Of a stretch of DNA of 52,247 nt, positions 46,571 to 52,247 are shown one piece after another (position 1 is the first letter of the stretch; each line of letters opens with the position of its first letter). The DNA is taken from NCBI GenBank assembly GCA_002812745.2, contig NCSJ02000301.1, positions 1 to 52,247 on the forward strand, in the 5' to 3' direction. The position numbers were made by a program, and so were the translations under genes. The DNA is from Scytalidium lignicola (Eukaryota; Ascomycota; Leotiomycetes). The notes under the pieces are model-generated. The model was given only the letters and a program-made list of their open reading frames with translations, ran no database searches and was not told the DNA's origin.

Positions 46571-48846
46571 TGTGTATGCTGTGATGGTTGAGGGGAGAAG
46601 TTATCGTGGATGGGGTGAATAGAAAGTAGAGAGCTCAGAAGTTCAAGGTTGCTGGAACCATGGCTTCGCTCGAAAATGGTTCGATATGTTAGCTGTTTGA
46701 TTGGCCCTGATTGGCAAAGGCGATCCGCTTAGTCATTCCCGAGTTTTGGCCGTCGTGCTGCTTCCCCTTCGGGCTCCTGGCAATGCACCGCATAAACACC
46801 ATTCGCCGACCTTGGTTTTTTTAAGGCATATAATAGCAATCGCATATTGCATTTTGCATTTTGCATTTGTTCATGTACAGAAAATGTGTCGACGTGATAC
46901 AAAGGCCTGAAGCGAAGCATTAACTTTCTACAAATGTCGTAGTAAACAGTAAACAACACATTCTAGTCGATCCATGAAATCCCGTATTTTCTACGACGCG
47001 GCCCTCTCCGATATAACAACGTGATATCTTCGCTTTGAACACCATGCTATTACTCAATTCGGCAGCGCATTCCCTTTTGGGGTTTCAATTTTCTGTCTAC
47101 AAGTAATCCTGCATCGCTATTTGTCAACACCGCATAAGCCCTTTCTTTTTTAGGAATTCCAAACAAAGTCGTACAGTACAGCACAGTACAATCTGCTCAA
47201 CCCTTGCATTGATAAGATATTTCAACTATATTTCATTAGAAAACTTCTTTTTGGACGGTACTTACTCTTTTTCGCCGGTAAAATAGTCCACATACTCTAG
47301 TTAGAGCATCTAGCATAGATGGTAAGAGGCATATATACATGAGAGACTACTAACATCATGTGCCTCATGATAGTGTGGTAAAGAATTCCTGCTCCTTACG
47401 TCCGTACGAGCGGAGACCCCTTATGGAGAATTCACACCATCAGATTTCTTCACACTTTAGTATTTAGCAATAGCTATAGTAGTTACCATAATCAAGCCTT
47501 CTTTTATTTTATTTTATTTTATTTTACTACACTTTACTATTTGATTAGTAGATTAGTGGTTTAGCTGCCCGGACAACGCACTCACCTACAAACCCCATTT
47601 CGCTACCTAATCAACCGTACAACCCGATAGCATGCCCACAATAGTGCAGTAACAACCACGAAATAGCATAATATTTCAAAGTCCCACCTGAACCATTTCA
47701 AGATTTGATACACTGTATCAAAAGCTGCTCGACTCCTGTGTTTACTGTTTCTGTAGTTCAAATTACAGGGCGAGATTAATACTGGCTGTAGAGTAAAAAA
47801 TCAATCCGCGTGCCTGTAACATTTATCGCATCATTGAAATGTTAATTCTGATTGTCCGATTTTTAACTGCGATTCGCGGCAAGGACTTTACGTTTTAAAG
47901 TAAAGTAGATAATAATTAAGGATTATTCTATTTCCTGCTTTCAACTCCACTCGCCCTTTTATAACGAGAGGGTAGTTTAAGATTAGTTTGATTTTGTGTG
48001 CATCTATTAGATCTTAGAAAATAGGCTTTAAAAGTAGAGGGCATCGCTAGAACAGTGGCCGTCAGATTCTTACGTATTATCAGTCGATCTATCCCAAATC
48101 TGTGGCGCTTATTGACTGCCAAATGAAATACTCGGTATCATCTAAAAGTTTAATAAATAGGGGGCATAACTAGCTTCATAATTGACTGGGCATAAAACAT
48201 ATTCTCACAATTTAATTTCCCACTTTCCTTTTGATTATTCACAACAAATTCTGCTCTCACCATAACTTACTCATATACTGCGTACACCACTACAATTTTC
48301 GAAACCAAGAAGTATTTATTCGGGACAGCTCGATAATGATATCAAGTAACCACGGTTCAGTAAATAAAAAGGTTTTCCGTGTGCATATACAGAGCAAGAG
48401 GTGTCGTCATGCCTCGGTAGAGCTTACATAATTGGACCATGGGAGTCACATGTAACTATGATTATTACTTGACCCCTTTTTCAAACTCGGAAAAGCCGGG
48501 GTCCGCCATTTCCGTCCCAACCATATGCCCTTTGATCTGCCACCTTGTCTCTTCATCCAGATAAATTTCTTCTCGCCTTGTCTTCTCTTTTCCCCATCAT
48601 CCTCCGAGTTGCAATTCTTCTTGTCACTCCTTGATCAACCTTCTTCCTGGGTGTCTTTCTACCCCTTAATTGATTTTTTTCCGCAAGCAAATTTTCTTGT
48701 TTTGCGTTGCGGTTCGTCGCGCTGTAAAATTAATATTTCCCCCCTTTGTTACTGCGCGTCAAAAAACAGGAGGGCATCCTATCTCCATCGCAACGAAGCA
48801 TCAAGATAGGATATTAATATAGGGAAAGAAGATACAAAGAGTCACA
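46571..48846. promoter_or_regulatory. 2.3-kb divergent intergenic region, COX6 and elongase
   Basis: No coding exon is supported. The segment holds a GTACAGTACAGCACAGTAC cluster near 47172, an ATTTT microsatellite (47502-47525), a long AT-rich middle, and a CT-rich pyrimidine tract at about 48535-48670 just upstream of the elongase start, which is typical of strongly expressed fungal genes. The promoter of COX6 is at the left end. The size of the gap leaves room for a non-coding transcript. Confidence 0.45.
47502..47525. repeat. (TTTTA)n microsatellite
   Basis: Nearly five perfect copies of TTTTA in the COX6-elongase intergenic region, followed by related ACTACACTTTACTATTT text. Confidence 0.9.
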
Positions 48847-50086
48847 ATGTCGTCAGGCGCAGAAGACCTCCTCAAATTGATCCCTATACCGACCATTGAC
48901 CGCCCCTTCGGTATCGAGTTATGGCCCATCTTCGACAAGGCCTTCTCCGCTGTCAAGGGCTATTCCCCACAAGATTTCAACTTCCAGCCCTATGTAACTC
49001 CAATGTCGACATTGAAGCAGAGCGGGCTGGCGATTCTTACATACTACATAATCATATTCGGTGGGAGAGAGTTGATGCGGAACCGTCCAGCGATGAAGCT
49101 TAACGGTCTCTTCATGATCCACAATCTCTACCTTACACTCATCAGTGGAACGTTACTGGCTCTATTCCTGGAGCAATTGATCCCTACTGTGTACAGACAT
49201 GGTATTTTCTACTCCATTTGCCACAGGGATGGTGGATGGACTCCTCCGTTGGTCATTTTATACTATGTATGTTTGGGAAGATTTTGATATAACCAAGGCA
49301 ATTCGCTGACTTTACCACTTAGCTCAACTACCTTACTAAATATTTGGAATTGCTTGACACAGTTTTCCTTGTCTTGAAGAAGAAGCCATTGAGTATGATC
49401 TCTGCCTCCAGTACATTCAGAATCAACACTAACTGACTGCCCTAGCTTTCCTCCACTGCTACCACCATGGCGCTACTGCTCTTCTCTGCTACACCCAGCT
49501 GATTGGACTTACCTCGGTATCTTGGGTCCCAATCACGCTCAACCTGACTGTGCACGTCGTCATGTACTGGTACTACTTCCAGAGCGCACGTGGTATCCGC
49601 ATCTGGTGGAAGGAGTGGATCACTCGTCTTCAAATCATCCAATTCGTGATCGATCTTGGTATGGATTCCTATTTTCTTGAACCGGAGTTTAAGTAGCTAA
49701 TAAAACTAGGATTCGTGTACTTTGCATCATACACCTACTTCGTCTCGACATACTGGCCATGGATGCCAAATGCAGGCACCTGCGCAGGAGAGGAGTTTGC
49801 CGCCTTCTCTGGTATTGGCATTCTCAGTTCCTACCTCCTTCTCTTCATTTCCTTCTACTTCGCGACTTACAAGAAGGATGGAAAACGACCAACAGGACGT
49901 AAGGCTGCACGATCGTTGAAGGATGCGCAGCTCCCAGATGTGGCAGCTCTCACTGGTGGCAAGATCAGGTCGGAGCGCGTTGTTTCCAACGGATCTGCGA
50001 ATGGTCACGCTAATGGACATGCCAATGGCAATGCTACCTCCACTGCCACTCCTAGCCGTCCTATTACTCGATCACGGAAGGCTTAA
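48847..50086 (+). CDS. very-long-chain fatty acid elongase (ELO family)
   Basis: 3-ketoacyl-CoA synthase of the endoplasmic reticulum, condensing malonyl-CoA with acyl-CoA in very-long-chain fatty acid synthesis (sphingolipid supply), 359 aa. Exons: 48847-49266, 49323-49392, 49446-49658, 49710-50086; introns 51-56 nt. The start ATG has a good context (GTCACAATGTC). Family motifs: [20 protein letters not shown], the HxxHH box HCYHH at residues 167-171, a Tyr/Trp-rich helix ([15 protein letters not shown]) and [19 protein letters not shown]. Several membrane helices lie between about 60 and 300. The polar C-terminal tail contains [12 protein letters not shown], a small repeat, and ends in SRKA without a classical KKxx signal. 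ELO2/ELO3-like by its short N-terminus and motif text; chain-length specificity cannot be read. Confidence 0.95.
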
Positions 50087-52247
50087 ATGACGAGGTCCGC
50101 TTGGCCTTGCGAGCAAGGCTGGGGATGTCGGGAATGGCATGAGGCCACCAGATCCTTCGGAACTGCTGCTTGACCTCAACCACGCGGGGAGTGCTGACTG
50201 TGGCCTCTTTGAAGCAGTGCAGTGGTATTAAATAAGCAATGATAATGGAATTAAAGAATGGGCCTCTTATTGGGGGCATTTTGAACAAACTCTGTATAAC
50301 GTAAGATGATGGAAGGGATTTCACATTGTTATCATAAAATTAGCATTTATAATGGTGCGCTCTCATGAGGGGGAAGCTTGGGCTCTGGTCTACTTCCCTA
50401 TCTCATTATTTATCTTCATGCATCTGTGGACTAGGGGACGGGATGGCGTGGCTTTCTTTTTGTTACTATAATCTGGCTGGGAGCGAAGGCACCACAGGGT
50501 GGTTGGGAGGGATGAGTAGAAATTAGGATGGTAGCCATAATAGATGAAGCTTAAACGATCTCGTTCTGGTGTAATATTCCATTCAATGTGTTCTGTCTGA
50601 CAAAAACTTGTAGCCTAAGATCGGAAACCTGGAAGATGACGGTGCTAGGTGCTGTTGTGTTACTTTGGCACTACTCAAGGCTGAACAGGATCGCGCTGTG
50701 CCACACGGAAGGATCTCCAAAGCTGACGACATTTTTGTACGCAATCCAGTTCCGGCCGGTCTCCGAGGCTGTGAAACAGGAATAGTAACAGTAACTTGAA
50801 CAAAATCGTCCCGTTTATGTTTGTGCAACGAGGGGTCCTACTTGGCACGAGTCAAGGGCTTATGATGACGACGTCAAAAGTTTAGTTTTATCAATCGTTT
50901 GACGTTATCCACGTTTCAGGCGCCCACGACAGAATCCAAGGTTTCAAAGACGCGGGAAAGGGTCATGGTTCTGTAACGGGCTATGCACGCAATACATCAT
51001 GAAGCTTAATAAACTTCTTGGGTCCCTTATCACTTGTGCGGGGAGGAGGAGGGGGAACGAAAAAGAAAAGATAAGACAGTCAATTCCAAGGCAAAATTGC
51101 TCATCATCCTGGTAAAAAGAGCAGATCAGATCTTCTGTGCGTGCTTTGAGTGGGCGTCGGAGCATGGAGAAGATAGGGCGAGAAACACAAGCTGTTTCTT
51201 GTTTTCCCCAGAAAAAGCCTTATTTTCTCTCTCTCTCTTTTAATAGATAGGGTTATTATATCGCCGAAGTTTCACAGCTGTTTCGATGGTGTTTGTGGCG
51301 AAGTTTGGGATTTGAGAGTCGCCCAGGGCGATGCGCTCAGCTAGCTAACTGGGTTCGGCGAAAATAAACAGTGGCCTGTGCAGATCTTAGCGAGGCAGGC
51401 AATATGCGAGCAGCTATTGGCGGAGGGCCGGAAGGGCGGTCTGGGGTGGCAAAAGGAGGTTGACTTTTGATGTCTTTTGGATAGCACCGGCAGTTTGATG
51501 TTTGAATGTGTACAGTACCGTTATTGTGTGTGGTTGGACCTGTCGATCGTGCAACAGGACTAAAAGATATCAGTCACAGGGCAAAAGAGGGTACGCAAAG
51601 GGTTCAGTCTGACCAGAAGAAAAAGGGACGTTTGAGACAAGAGACAAGAGATCTGTGGTTTGTGGTTTGTGTCTCTTCTGCATTGCCTGGACGCAGGCAA
51701 TCACGGACAGCAGACCACGTGGTGCCTGCTTGTAAACAGGTACAAAAGGGACTTTCGTGGATATACACAGTACGGCCCAGCCTGAAGGGATTGCTTGGAG
51801 TCGCGGGACGATGTCGACGCCAGCGTGTTGGCACAGCTCATTGCGCACTCTGTCGTAGTCTGCATGCAGCATTGCCACCACTGAGAAACGCGCAACGTAG
51901 ACGGGCGAACACGATCATCAGCAAATGAGCAGTAACTCTTCCTCCCTCTTCTCTGAGGCCTTTCTTCTGCCTCCTTGCGGTAGAACATCGTGTATATTGT
52001 GTGTGCCCCACGATCTCTCTTTAACCCATCCATTCAAGACTTGCGGTGAAGATGAGAATAAATTAATGCAGGCGATTCGGTGCACTTCACAATCTCTACC
52101 CTATCTACATGAAGCAGCTGCCACCCACAGGCTGAAGTCGGCCACCTCGATGCTCTTCCCATCACAGCCTGAGGTGCTGCCAGCCAATCCGGGGTGCGCG
52201 CTGCGAGATTCGGTGGCGGTCACGAACACAGACGCTCTCCCCTTAAC
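50087..52247. other. terminal 2.2-kb gene-free region
   Basis: The first few hundred bases are the 3' UTR side of the elongase gene. Beyond that I find no exon chain or domain. Overlapping frames at 51506-51928 (plus) and 51570-52033 (minus) have Arg/Cys/His-biased composition and look like chance in GC-richer sequence. A (CT)n tract lies at about 51227-51240. The GC-richer right edge with GTACAGTAC (51511) resembles the left edge of the window and may be the leader of a gene beyond it. Confidence 0.45.

Noticed and set aside
51506..52033. Overlapping frames on both strands near the right edge
   Set aside because: Arg/Cys/His-biased, mutually overlapping and without motifs; typical of chance frames in GC-richer DNA.

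Overview
This window is nuclear DNA of a filamentous ascomycete (Pezizomycotina). Most introns are 47-84 nt with GTAAGT/GTATGT-like donors and CTAAC/CTGAC branch points. The gene families are typical of these fungi: a Zn2Cys6 regulator with a Fungal_trans domain, GT15 mannosyltransferase, GH55 glucanase, NucA/NucB-type secreted protein, and a chromodomain/Hda2-3 protein. Gene style and intergenic AT content would suit a leotiomycete, but that is an impression. I see no ribosomal RNA, tRNA, CRISPR array or recognisable transposon. Gene models were built by hand from splice signals and reading-frame continuity; all exon sums close in frame.

Layout. 1-9843: one large Zn2Cys6 regulator (1492-4655) between a 1.5-kb GTAC-rich leader and a 5.2-kb stretch without a convincing gene. 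9844-14243: a divergent pair, a Golgi alpha-mannosyltransferase (minus) and a GCP5-like gamma-tubulin complex protein (plus), sharing a 215-bp promoter region. 14798-16846: a six-exon minus-strand gene in which a Myb-like unit is repeated about five times, largely one unit per exon, every intron being phase 1. 17965-23950: three minus-strand genes, a PQ-loop membrane protein, a class II eIF4E and a flavin monooxygenase. 24837-29401: a 1504-aa protein with an N-terminal and a C-terminal OB-like region of POT1/Cdc13 type joined by a very acidic linker.

30056-38469 is an accessory-looking block: a 1332-aa secreted GH55 glucanase with a long unusual C-terminal extension, a 111-aa secreted protein of unknown function, an F-box protein and a secreted NucA/NucB-type nuclease candidate. 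Three of its four products carry signal peptides. 40358-45190 is a 1531-aa chromodomain protein with an SQ/TQ-rich linker, an Hda2/3-like domain and a coiled coil, resembling CDP-2 of the Neurospora HCHC heterochromatin complex. 45679-50086 returns to housekeeping: COX6 (minus) and a fatty-acid elongase (plus) on either side of a 2.3-kb gene-free region. The last 2.2 kb holds no gene I can support.

The assembly carries 12 single N characters, each next to or one base from a homopolymer. Two fall inside genes (23271 and 40784), and in both cases ignoring the N restores the frame, so these genes are probably intact.
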